64,000 nucleotides of DNA from Arachidicoccus terrestris (lineage in GTDB: Bacteria > Bacteroidota > Bacteroidia > Chitinophagales > Chitinophagaceae): contig NZ_CP083387.1 of NCBI RefSeq assembly GCF_020042345.1, positions 1,798,001 to 1,862,000 of the forward strand, read 5' to 3'. This document shows positions 9,416 through 18,410 of this stretch, in pieces; positions within the stretch are counted from its first letter, which is position 1; every line of letters begins with the position of its first letter. Position numbers and translations under genes: made by a program. Below the pieces are notes generated by a model that searched no databases, was not told the DNA's origin, and saw only the letters and a list, made by a program, of their open reading frames with translations.

Positions 9416-11212
9416 TTAACGGATCTGCCAAACCTGAAATCCGCCTGGAGGGAGCTCAAACTCTATCGTATTTCCGTCCAAGGAAAAACGATTGCTATTA
9501 CAATTCGATAATAAAGGGCGTAATGCTTTAGCAGATCCCGGCGGAATAGAATCGGGAAGATATGCGGTCGCCTGTAATGCAGCGTAATGGTCAAAATTAG
9601 CCCCAAAGAACAAAGTTTCACTTGTATCATAACGCAGATAGCAAAGACCATATCTGCCCAAACCACGGCCATTCAGTATTGCCAGTTTTCCTTTAGCAAC
9701 TGACCGGCGGCTTCCAACCAGGTTTAGTAGACCCTTATAAAACGCCCGCAATTTTATTTGCTGCTTATTTAATCCGGCACCATCATATTTTCCACGGTCT
9801 GCCCATTTCTGATAAACCGGCAGGCCCCAGTAATCAAAAATAGTCGTTTTACCATCTGCACCTCCGAACCCTTCGGCCTCATCTGCAGCAACTCCTAATT
9901 CCTGTCCAAAGTAAACGAGTACCGGGCCCGTAGTGGCCGTTGCCGCCACCCCCATCGCAGCTTCGCCCCGGAAAGGATCACCGGTAAAGGTTTTGGATGC
10001 GATTCTTTCTTCATCATGGTTTTCCAGAAAGTTCAGCATGTGGCCGCTGATGTCATCCTGACTGCGTAACAGTGCTGTGATCTGTCTGACAGTTGCGCCG
10101 CTGTCATTTTTCATAACAGGCTTTAAAGCATCGTAGAGCCCAACTTTGTTATACAGATAATCAAAGCCTCCAGGGGCGACAAAGGCATTATATTTTGCCG
10201 GGTCATAGGCCTCCGCGATAAAAAGAAGTTTTGGATATTTTTCTTTAACAGCCGGAATTACAAAATGCCAGAAAGCCAGCGGCACCATTTCCGCTACATC
10301 ACATCTGAATCCGTCGACGCCCTTAGCGGCCCAGTAAAGTAAGATATCCCGCATTTTGGTCCAAACCGGCGGCACCGGATCAAAGTGAGTAGTGTCTCCA
10401 TGAAATAAATCGACGCCATAATTCAATTTAACGGTTTCATACCAGTCATCGATAGAAGGGTTCGGCTTTAAAACATTATTTCCCGTTACTTTGGCAGGGA
10501 TCTCTTCAAATTTATTATCTTTTAGGAGCGAATGGAAATCTGAGCCACCGGCGTTTACGCCGGCCGGCACCTGAAACGAAGTGCCCGGCAGGTAATAAAA
10601 ATCATTTTGCGCACTAAAGGCCATTTGCTTGTTGTCCCCGGCACCAAAATCAACAACATTATTCGGTTTCTTGTCAGAGCGATATCCCCTGGCGACATGA
10701 TTGGGGATAAAATCCATAATCACTTTTAATCCGTGATCGTGGGTTCTTTTTATCAGCGCTTCGTATTCCTCAAGCCGCTTATTCACATCAATGGCCAGGT
10801 CCGGATCTACGTCATAATAGTCTTTAACCGCGTAAGGAGAGCCGGCCCTGCCTTTTACGACATCCGGGTCATCGGGGCGGATATGATAAGCCGAATAATC
10901 CGCCATGGTCGCGTGTTCCAGCACGCCCGTATACCAGATATGGGTAATGCCAAGGGCTTTAATACTGTCCAGTGCCGTTCCGGTTATATCATTAAACTTT
11001 CCAACACCGTTCTCATCAACAGATCCATAATAGTGATTGGTCAGGTTACGATTACCGAACAGGCGAACCAGTACCTGATAGATAACCGGTTTGCCCTTAA
11101 CGGCCCGAGACGGTCCGCCTTCAGGTTTTATATTACCCGCGCATCCTGTTATGACTATTATACAGAGCAGATATACTTTTCTTATATGCCTGTCCCTAAA
11201 AGTTCGTATCAT
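9416..11212 (-). CDS. GH13 alpha-amylase lipoprotein, SusG-like role
   Basis: This 598-residue glycoside hydrolase has a basic N-terminus and a lipoprotein signal ending VITGC, so it is membrane-anchored. The GH13 catalytic set is complete: nucleophile D305 (DGFRCDVAEM), acid/base E334 (LLFIAEAYDP) and transition-state stabiliser D400 (FLENHDEERI). Region I is VIMDFIPNHVAR. A small beta domain forms the C-terminus. It should cut alpha-1,4-glucan, probably at the cell surface. No acidic surface-export tag is obvious after the cysteine, so location is uncertain. Its ATG overlaps the stop of the upstream GH13 gene by one base (TAATG), which implies translational coupling. Confidence 0.93.
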   Translation of the reverse strand: MIRTFRDRHIRKVYLLCIIVITGCAGNIKPEGGPSRAVKGKPVIYQVLVRLFGNRNLTNHYYGSVDENGVGKFNDITGTALDSIKALGITHIWYTGVLEHATMADYSAYHIRPDDPDVVKGRAGSPYAVKDYYDVDPDLAIDVNKRLEEYEALIKRTHDHGLKVIMDFIPNHVARGYRSDKKPNNVVDFGAGDNKQMAFSAQNDFYYLPGTSFQVPAGVNAGGSDFHSLLKDNKFEEIPAKVTGNNVLKPNPSIDDWYETVKLNYGVDLFHGDTTHFDPVPPVWTKMRDILLYWAAKGVDGFRCDVAEMVPLAFWHFVIPAVKEKYPKLLFIAEAYDPAKYNAFVAPGGFDYLYNKVGLYDALKPVMKNDSGATVRQITALLRSQDDISGHMLNFLENHDEERIASKTFTGDPFRGEAAMGVAATATTGPVLVYFGQELGVAADEAEGFGGADGKTTIFDYWGLPVYQKWADRGKYDGAGLNKQQIKLRAFYKGLLNLVGSRRSVAKGKLAILNGRGLGRYGLCYLRYDTSETLFFGANFDHYAALQATAYLPDSIPPGSAKALRPLLSNCNSNRFSLDGNTIEFELPPGGFQVWQIR

Positions 11213-13071
11213 TATTTCTGTAATTGCAAAATAGTGATGCCATTTGCCGGCAAGGCGATGTTTTTTATATCTTCTACCTTCTCCTTAGTCAGTACGTTAA
11301 CTGCCTGGTGAAATCCCTGAAGCCTTTCTTTAAATCTGTCGGTATGCAGGATTTTGTCGCTATCATTTTTATTAACTATGACCATTACACTTTCGCTGTC
11401 CGTATAGCGGAAATATACGTAAACCTTACCTTCGGGTACATACTGCATCAGCTTACCTGTTTGCAGGGCCGGGCTTGATTTTCTAAACCGTGCCAGCGTC
11501 CTGATAAAATCAAAAGCTTTGTTTTCGCTGGCACTCCGGCCTGAGGCTGTAAACTTATTTACCTTATCTGACCTCCACCCGCCGGGAAAATCCTCTCTGA
11601 CCAGCCCATCGGGGGCAGAGAAATTTTTCATTAAGATCTCTGTACCATAATATATCTGTGGCACACCCCGCATGGTAAGCAATATGCCCATCCCCTGCTG
11701 AAACTTGTTGAAATCTTCGCCTACCATGGAATAAAACCTGCTCATATCATGGTTGTCCATGAAAATCTCGTTCTTTTCCGGATGTTTATACAGGAAATCA
11801 AGCGATAGTATGGCATACAGTTTATTGGTGCCGTCTACCCAACCGTCTTTGTCATTTAAAAAACCATAGATCGCATCCTTCAAAGCAGCATCTGTCACCC
11901 CGGGCAGATAAGTATCCATGCCTCTGTTAACGGTATTGCCACCTGCAAAATAAGCCTGTTCTGCAACGGTAGTTACCAGGGTTTCCCCAAAGATGGACAG
12001 ATGCGGAAATTGCTTTAAAATGGCCTTTGCCCAGTCCGCCATAAATTCCGGGTCGTTGTAAGGGTACGTATCCAGGCGAAGGCCGTCAATCCCCGCATAC
12101 TCTATCCACCAAATATGATTTTGTAATAAATACTTGTCGACAAAAGGATTGTTTTGATTCAGATCCGGCATGGTAGGTACGAACCATCCGTCCAGCATGA
12201 TCTTTTTATCAATAGCGGAACGGTGAATATCCATCACCGGCTGATCCCTGTAACTGCTGTTGGTATAAGCGGGCCACTGGTGAACCCAATCTTTCATAGG
12301 CAGGTCGTTCCTGATCCACCCCTCAGACCCGATATGATTGTGTACCACATCCTTAATCACTTTAAGGCCCATGCTGTGGCATTTCTCAACATAGGCTTTA
12401 TAAAGCTGATTAGTGCCAAAACGCGGGTCAATCTTATAGATGTCCGTTGCGGCATAGCCATGATAGGAGGCCTTGGTCATATCATTTTCGACCATAGGGG
12501 TACACCAGATGGCAGTGACGCCTAAATCCCTGAGATAATCCAGGTGGTTCATCAACCCCTGAATGTCACCACCATGCCGCTCATACATAGAATCCCGGTT
12601 CAACGACTGATCTTTCATGCCCGGGATTCGGTCATTGGAAGGATCTCCATTGGAGAAACGGTCCGGCATGATCAGATAGATCAGGTCCTTATTCGTTACC
12701 CCCTGATTGCGGCCGGGATCGCTGCTGGGTTTGTCCAGCCGGTAGGTGTAGTGCAGCGCTTCCGATCCTTGTTTTGTAAAGCTGATAACAAAAGAACCGG
12801 GATCAGTCCCCTTATCGATGACCAGATCAATAAAAAGATAGTTAGGGTTTTCCACATGATGCACTTTTACCAGATGTACACCCGGGTAAGTAAATGAAAC
12901 TGTCCGTTCTGCGATATCCTTGCCATGTACCAGAAGCTGAAGACTCGAGTCGGCCATATCCACCCACCAGGACATAGGGCGTACCCTGTCTAAGGCCTTG
13001 AGTGTTGGCTGAGCGCTCAGTTTTGTGAACATCCCTCCCCCGATCAGTAATATCCATAACCATTTACGCAT
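11212..13071 (-). CDS. GH13 neopullulanase/cyclomaltodextrinase, SusA-like
   Basis: A 619-residue enzyme with a Sec signal peptide (MRKWLWILLIGGGMFTKLSAQ), hence probably periplasmic. Residues ~25-120 are the N-terminal beta domain typical of cyclomaltodextrinases (VRPMSWWVDMADSSLQLLVHG). The GH13 barrel starts with DLIYLIMPDRFSNGDPSND and has nucleophile D334 (DGLRLDTYPY), E363 (SIFGETLV) and D442 (FMDNHDMSRF). It should degrade imported maltodextrins, pullulan or cyclodextrins to small sugars. It is coupled to the downstream amylase by a one-base overlap and follows the GH31 gene by 26 bases. Confidence 0.94.
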   Translation of the reverse strand: MRKWLWILLIGGGMFTKLSAQPTLKALDRVRPMSWWVDMADSSLQLLVHGKDIAERTVSFTYPGVHLVKVHHVENPNYLFIDLVIDKGTDPGSFVISFTKQGSEALHYTYRLDKPSSDPGRNQGVTNKDLIYLIMPDRFSNGDPSNDRIPGMKDQSLNRDSMYERHGGDIQGLMNHLDYLRDLGVTAIWCTPMVENDMTKASYHGYAATDIYKIDPRFGTNQLYKAYVEKCHSMGLKVIKDVVHNHIGSEGWIRNDLPMKDWVHQWPAYTNSSYRDQPVMDIHRSAIDKKIMLDGWFVPTMPDLNQNNPFVDKYLLQNHIWWIEYAGIDGLRLDTYPYNDPEFMADWAKAILKQFPHLSIFGETLVTTVAEQAYFAGGNTVNRGMDTYLPGVTDAALKDAIYGFLNDKDGWVDGTNKLYAILSLDFLYKHPEKNEIFMDNHDMSRFYSMVGEDFNKFQQGMGILLTMRGVPQIYYGTEILMKNFSAPDGLVREDFPGGWRSDKVNKFTASGRSASENKAFDFIRTLARFRKSSPALQTGKLMQYVPEGKVYVYFRYTDSESVMVIVNKNDSDKILHTDRFKERLQGFHQAVNVLTKEKVEDIKNIALPANGITILQLQK

Positions 13072-13097
13072 AATTCTTAGCTTTTTTATCTTAATAC

Positions 13098-15626
13098 CTA
13101 TTTTAGCTCTATAATGATCTGTTCATCCGAATTTCTGATAACATGGCTCAATACACCTTCCCCTTCCAGCGGATTGGCCACTCCCTGGGGATCGAACTTA
13201 GAGATCGGCGTCAGTAAAGCTACGAAGTCCTTCTTAAAACCGACTTCATGTCCCTCGATGGAGAAATGCTGCTGACTGCCAAAACCATGCATCACCAATT
13301 TAATGCTTTTAAAATTAGAGCTTCGATTTCCTTCTTTCTTTTTCAAAATGATCCTGCCATTTGCCTGGTCATAAATGAAATCCCTTTTATAATAATCTCC
13401 CGACTGATATCCATAGGATCTTCCGTCATCTTCGTAATACGTATACCGGTTGTCCGACTCTCCTTTATAAATATTAAGGATCAATGTATCTTTGGGTAGC
13501 TGTGCCGTAGATTGGATCAGCGATTGCATCGGGATAATACTGCCGCCTTTTACATATACCGGCAATTTATTATAAGCCAGTTTCAGGATTCTTTCCTCAT
13601 TTCCTTTTTGCACTTCACCGGTAAAAAGATCATACCAGATACCATTCGGAAAATAAGCCTCACCAAACGCCTGCTTACTTTCAAAAGGCAACACCAATAT
13701 ACCGGGCCCGAACAGGTATTCATTTTGATACCGGGTATCATAAACCTTGTCATCAAAACTATAGTCTATAGCCAGGCTGCGCATAAGAGGCAGCCCGTCT
13801 TGTGTTGCATTATAGAAGGCAGAATAGATATACGGCAACAAACGATATCGGAGGCCGATAAAGTTTCTGGCGATCTCGGTCACCTCTTCACCAAAGGTCC
13901 AGGGCTCGGCAGATTTTGTATTCACTGCTGTATGCCCCCTGTAATAAGGAGTAAACGCGCCAATCTGGATCCATCTGGCATATAACGCAATACTTGGATT
14001 ACCGGTAAATCCGCCTATATCCATACCCGTAAAAGCGACACCACTCAAACCGAGGCTGTTCAATAAACGTATCCCTGCGATCATATGATCATCCTCTGCC
14101 CGGTTATCACCGGTCCAGATGGCCGTATATCTCTGGAGACCGGCATAGCCCGCTCTGGTCAGGATAAACGGACGTTCTTTAAAACTCTTTTTAGCGCCTT
14201 CATAGCTGGCTCTGGCCATTTCCAGCGCATAAACATTATGTGCGCCGATGGTTGTTGCGCCGGCGCCGTCATAATCAAACAGCACATTAAAAGGCATTTT
14301 ATTTCCCCAACTGGCGATCTCGTTCATATCATTCCAAATCCCGTCTACGCCGGTACCCGCCAGAAACTTCACTTTATCTTCCCACCAGCTTCTCCCTCTT
14401 TCACTGGTAAAATCCGGAAAATTACACCAGCCTGGCCATACCTGGGCCGTATAAGGATGGCCATCAGGATACTTGATAAATACATCTTTGGCTTTACCAT
14501 CCTCATAGGCCGGATAATCCTTTTCTACTTTAATGCCGGGATCCACAATGACCGTGGTCCTAAAGCCCATGGACTCCAATTCTTTATTCATCTTTACCGG
14601 ATCAGCAAAACGCTTCTTATCCCATGTAAAAAGTTTATACTTCTCCATATAATGGATGTCCAGCGTAATACCATCCGCGGGAATTTTCTTCTCTCTAAGC
14701 GTTTTGGCGATCCTGAGCACTTCTGTATCCGGGTAATAGCTATAGCGATTCTGCTGATAGCCCAGGCTCCACAAGGGCGGCAGGGGCATTCGGCCTGTCA
14801 GTGTTGTATAATCAGTAATGATGTCTGCCACATGGCCTCCGGAAATAAAATAATAGTTCATCTCGCCACCATCGGCACCAAAAGATGAAAAACGGTTATT
14901 GCTGGCACCAAAATTAAAATCTGATTTAAAAGTGTTATCCAGAAAAATACCGTAACAAAGGTGGTCATGCAGTCCGATATAAAACGGAATACTGGAATAG
15001 ATCGGATCTTCATTGGCCGCATAACCATATGAATCGTTGTTCCAGTTCACATATCCGGAGCCTTTTCTGTCCAGATTACCTGTTTTTTCTCCAAGCCCGA
15101 TAAAGCGCTCTTCAGGCTGCAACTGTTTATAGGTGGTCACCTGATCTCCTATCCAGGACGTTCCCATTCCCGCGACGTCTTCATTAATGACCCTCCCGTC
15201 TTTTGTATAAAAGGCAATAGAAAACGGATGCTTCTGAAGGACCACGTCCAGGCTGTCTGTTGAAAACACCAGGCTGTCAGTAAATTCCTGCCATTTAGTG
15301 CCTGTCGTTTCCGGCCCGGTAATTACCGCATAAGAAAAGTCCCTGCCCAGCGGCCTCTTATCCATTCTGACACGGATCACTGAAGGTGAGTAAGCAGAGA
15401 TTTCGATATAACTATTGGAGGTCCTTATCTTCAGTCCCTGCCCAGTGGCTTCTACCTGAACTATATTCCCGGGCGCCAGCAAGGCAGAAGGGGCAGGTAT
15501 AGGATGATGTACTTGCTGTGTTTTCAATGAAGAGGTGTTTTTTGTTTCAGTAACTACCATAGAATTCTGGCCCATTGAGGCTGATATTAAACTTAAAGAA
15601 ATGATCGCTGTACTTAAAATGCGCAT
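13098..15626 (-). CDS. GH31 alpha-glucosidase
   Basis: The 842-residue protein has a signal peptide (MRILSTAIISLSLISASMGQ) and the full GH31 architecture: N-terminal galactose-mutarotase-like domain, barrel, and C-terminal beta domains, with DUF5110-like sequence near the end. The nucleophile is D433 in GIWNDMNEIASW, and D507 in WTGDNRAEDDH is the likely acid/base. GFRTTVIVDPGIK and AFTGMDIGGF are further family marks. It releases glucose from non-reducing ends of malto-oligosaccharides, functionally replacing the SusB of the Bacteroides model. It lies between the susE-like gene and the neopullulanase gene in the same operon. Confidence 0.94.
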   Translation of the reverse strand: MRILSTAIISLSLISASMGQNSMVVTETKNTSSLKTQQVHHPIPAPSALLAPGNIVQVEATGQGLKIRTSNSYIEISAYSPSVIRVRMDKRPLGRDFSYAVITGPETTGTKWQEFTDSLVFSTDSLDVVLQKHPFSIAFYTKDGRVINEDVAGMGTSWIGDQVTTYKQLQPEERFIGLGEKTGNLDRKGSGYVNWNNDSYGYAANEDPIYSSIPFYIGLHDHLCYGIFLDNTFKSDFNFGASNNRFSSFGADGGEMNYYFISGGHVADIITDYTTLTGRMPLPPLWSLGYQQNRYSYYPDTEVLRIAKTLREKKIPADGITLDIHYMEKYKLFTWDKKRFADPVKMNKELESMGFRTTVIVDPGIKVEKDYPAYEDGKAKDVFIKYPDGHPYTAQVWPGWCNFPDFTSERGRSWWEDKVKFLAGTGVDGIWNDMNEIASWGNKMPFNVLFDYDGAGATTIGAHNVYALEMARASYEGAKKSFKERPFILTRAGYAGLQRYTAIWTGDNRAEDDHMIAGIRLLNSLGLSGVAFTGMDIGGFTGNPSIALYARWIQIGAFTPYYRGHTAVNTKSAEPWTFGEEVTEIARNFIGLRYRLLPYIYSAFYNATQDGLPLMRSLAIDYSFDDKVYDTRYQNEYLFGPGILVLPFESKQAFGEAYFPNGIWYDLFTGEVQKGNEERILKLAYNKLPVYVKGGSIIPMQSLIQSTAQLPKDTLILNIYKGESDNRYTYYEDDGRSYGYQSGDYYKRDFIYDQANGRIILKKKEGNRSSNFKSIKLVMHGFGSQQHFSIEGHEVGFKKDFVALLTPISKFDPQGVANPLEGEGVLSHVIRNSDEQIIIELK

Positions 15627-15685
15627 GAATGATACATATAATGAATCACCGGCCTTTTGGTAAAAGCCAGTGATTCGAAAGTGAA

Positions 15686-16720
15686 CTATTGAATAGCCAT
15701 TGTTACGATGGGCTCAGATGGTACTCTCAGATCAAGTGTGATCTTATAGGTACCGGCCTCAGTGATAACAATATTGTCGCCGCCGTATTTGGCATTTACC
15801 CCTATATTCAGGTCCCACTTGTGATTGGCCCTGAATTTAAGATTGCCTGCTTTTAAGGCGACTGTTTTAGTCAATACCTGGTTCTCGGCATCAAAATCAA
15901 ACAGGATATCGTCAGCGTCTCCCCAGCCCTTGGCCGCATCGCCGATAATGCCCCAATCCTCCGGTGTAGCATTCCAGGTCAGTTTCTTCGTATCTGCTTT
16001 CATCAGATAATAGCCCGCTCCATCCACTTTGAGATTATCACCACTTGTGGCCAATAGCCCAGCGCCCCCGCTGGCATACTGGGCGCCGTCCCAGTTTGGC
16101 TCTGCTGTGAACTTAAATTCATTAGTGGCATCCGGCAGGTTCACATAACCTTCATAAACACCATTATCTGCTACTGAGAATAACCGCGCAATAACCTCAC
16201 TGGCAGGCATCCAGCCCTGATAAGCACCCGGCACATACAGAGCGGAATAGGTGATCACCCGTTTGGCGACATAAGGCGTAACTTTAAGGATCAAAGTGTC
16301 AGAGAACGCATAAAGGCTGTCGGCTACCTGCGCCAATACCCTGAGCATTACATCGCCCTCGGTACCCGCCTCATACTTGGCGCCCAACAGCAGTGTATTT
16401 AAATCAGCCGTCGTAAAGGAAAGCGTGTTAGCCGCTCCTACCCCTACAGACGAGAACTTGTGAAATGCAGAATCCCTGAAGCTCACCTGTAAAGTGTAAT
16501 TTATCGCCGCAGCATAACCAAAATCAGCCTTATTCCAGGACAGATCCACTGCGTTTTCTGTCGCATTGCCTTCACTAAGAACAATTGTCTGTTGACTGGC
16601 TGTTAAGTTAACAGGAGAACTGGGAGAGGCGACCACCAGTGTACCCTCTTTTTTGCAGGATACCATTGATAGCATCAGCAGCGCACCCAGGATATGTAAA
16701 AAATTAAGTCGGATTTTCAT
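15686..16720 (-). CDS. SusE/SusF-type starch-binding outer-membrane lipoprotein
   Basis: From the ATG at 16720 the protein has 344 residues. An ATG 18 bases upstream would add MQNSTI and is less likely. The lipoprotein signal ends SMVSC, followed by KKEG, which fits surface export. A SusE-type domain follows (SPVNLTASQQTIVLSEGNATENAVDLSWNKADFGYAAAI is spread over residues ~35-75). Two carbohydrate-binding-module-like segments then appear: YVPGAYQGWMPA with EFKFTAEPNWDGAQY, and LKFRANHKWDLNIG. The role is surface binding of alpha-glucan, handing substrate to SusCD. It follows susD by 32 bases. Confidence 0.9.
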   Translation of the reverse strand: MKIRLNFLHILGALLMLSMVSCKKEGTLVVASPSSPVNLTASQQTIVLSEGNATENAVDLSWNKADFGYAAAINYTLQVSFRDSAFHKFSSVGVGAANTLSFTTADLNTLLLGAKYEAGTEGDVMLRVLAQVADSLYAFSDTLILKVTPYVAKRVITYSALYVPGAYQGWMPASEVIARLFSVADNGVYEGYVNLPDATNEFKFTAEPNWDGAQYASGGAGLLATSGDNLKVDGAGYYLMKADTKKLTWNATPEDWGIIGDAAKGWGDADDILFDFDAENQVLTKTVALKAGNLKFRANHKWDLNIGVNAKYGGDNIVITEAGTYKITLDLRVPSEPIVTMAIQ

Positions 16721-16752
16721 TATTGTAGAGTTTTGCAAAGTGATTGACTGTT

Positions 16753-18348
16753 TTAACTGCCGTAACCCGGATTCTGCGTGAGATTATCGGGGTTCGCCGC
16801 AATATCAGAGGCGGGTATTGGAAATATGTTATACTTGTCCGCCACACTGGTTCCGTCTTTAACGCCGCCCTTCCAGGGCCATACGTAGGCACTTCCGGTG
16901 AACTTGCCAAAGCGAATCAGGTCTGTTCTTCTGAAGGCTTCATAATACAGCTCCCTGGCTCTTTCATCCAGGATAAAGTTCAATGTGATATTGGAAACAT
17001 CCCCGCTATTATTTCCGTAAGCCCGTTCTCTCAGCTTATTGATATAACTGATAGCGGTTGCCTTGTCACCTCCGGTGCCGCCACGAAGCACAGCTTCTGC
17101 ATAAATCAGATATTGCTCAGCCACCCTGAAAAGGGGAAAATCTGTCGAAACATAAGTTCCGGCATTGGCAGGCAGGCTTCCGTTTGCATTGGTATTCCGG
17201 AATTTAATGACTTTTACGCCCTGAGCAAAAGTAGATTGATTCGTAATCTCATAATCAGTACCTAACATCAATGCCGCTCTTTTATCCTTGGAAGTGGTAT
17301 AGTCATCGCCAAAAAGTTTAGGCAGCGGTGAGCGCGCTCTTATGCCTCCCCATCCGCCTGTCGGAACACCATAGGACGCCGGGCCGTCGCCGGTGCTGCC
17401 GTCGATACATGCATTGACCAGAAAAGTCGTACCGCCATAGTTCTGCGTTTTGTTGCCATCATAATTAATCGAAAGAATCGTTTCCGGATTATTGAGGTTA
17501 TTATCTGCCAGAAACAGGTTATTATAGTGCGTGTCCAGGCTGTAGCCGGATGCAATGACCTTTTTGGAATAGGTAATCGCGTCCGTATAACGATCCGTAC
17601 CGGTATATACCTCAGCATTCAGGTAAAGTCTTGCCAGCAGCGCCCAGTCGGCAGCCTGATCCGCACGGCCATATTCATTCTGTCTCGGTGCTACAAGATC
17701 CGGTTCAATGGCTTTTAGTTCAGACTCAATATAGGTAAACAGGTCGGCCCGCTTAATTTGGGGAGGAGCGACCTTGCCGATAGCACTGTTTTCGTCCGTA
17801 AAAGGCGGATTACCGAACAGATCCATCAATACCCAGTATTGATAGGCACGGATAAAACGAGCCTCTGCCCTAAAATGTTTTAGGTCTTCCTGATCCTGCT
17901 CACTGAAAGAGGAAGGAACAGTAGCTGTTTCCCTGATAAAAGAATTCGCAGCGGTGATCTGGTAGATACAGCGGTTATATAACCCGTTCAGTAAAAGATT
18001 ACCGGAAGTCCAGCTGATCTCATTGAGATCAGGAATGCCGGGGTCTCCCCATGCACAGAGCGCCTCATCAGTAGGCAGTTCCTGTGCATTCCAATACAGC
18101 CTCAGAAAATCTGATGTCCCGGCATCAATACCCCCCAGATCCGAACTGCCGGACCCACTGCTTCCAGTTAAGGCGAAGGCGCCATACACTTTTGCAAGCG
18201 CTTGTTTCGTACCCTGAATGGTGCTGAATACTTCTTTATCACTTGTTGTATTAATGGGCGACCTGTCTAGCTTTTTGCTGCAGGAGAAGGCGGTCATCAT
18301 CACCACCACTGCCCAAACTATATGTATCTTTTGAAAATAATATTTCAT
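16753..18348 (-). CDS. SusD/RagB-type glycan-binding lipoprotein
   Basis: This 531-residue lipoprotein (lipobox MTAFSC, then SKKLDRSP) is a SusD-family protein. Marks include FRAEARFIRAYQYWVLMDLFGNPPF, the TPR-rich core ADWALLARLYLNAEVY, and the C-terminal YINKLRERAY with LDERARELYYEAFRRTDLIRFGKF. It caps the SusC barrel and captures malto-oligosaccharide at the surface. It lies 62 bases after susC. The C-terminal sequence IFPIPASDIAANPDNLTQNPGY is the usual family ending. Confidence 0.96.
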   Translation of the reverse strand: MKYYFQKIHIVWAVVVMMTAFSCSKKLDRSPINTTSDKEVFSTIQGTKQALAKVYGAFALTGSSGSGSSDLGGIDAGTSDFLRLYWNAQELPTDEALCAWGDPGIPDLNEISWTSGNLLLNGLYNRCIYQITAANSFIRETATVPSSFSEQDQEDLKHFRAEARFIRAYQYWVLMDLFGNPPFTDENSAIGKVAPPQIKRADLFTYIESELKAIEPDLVAPRQNEYGRADQAADWALLARLYLNAEVYTGTDRYTDAITYSKKVIASGYSLDTHYNNLFLADNNLNNPETILSINYDGNKTQNYGGTTFLVNACIDGSTGDGPASYGVPTGGWGGIRARSPLPKLFGDDYTTSKDKRAALMLGTDYEITNQSTFAQGVKVIKFRNTNANGSLPANAGTYVSTDFPLFRVAEQYLIYAEAVLRGGTGGDKATAISYINKLRERAYGNNSGDVSNITLNFILDERARELYYEAFRRTDLIRFGKFTGSAYVWPWKGGVKDGTSVADKYNIFPIPASDIAANPDNLTQNPGYGS

Positions 18349-18410
18349 CTCAAATTATTTTAGCGTGTGTCTGCTCCTTTAAGAGCATCCACTGTTTTTT
18401 GCATCAGATT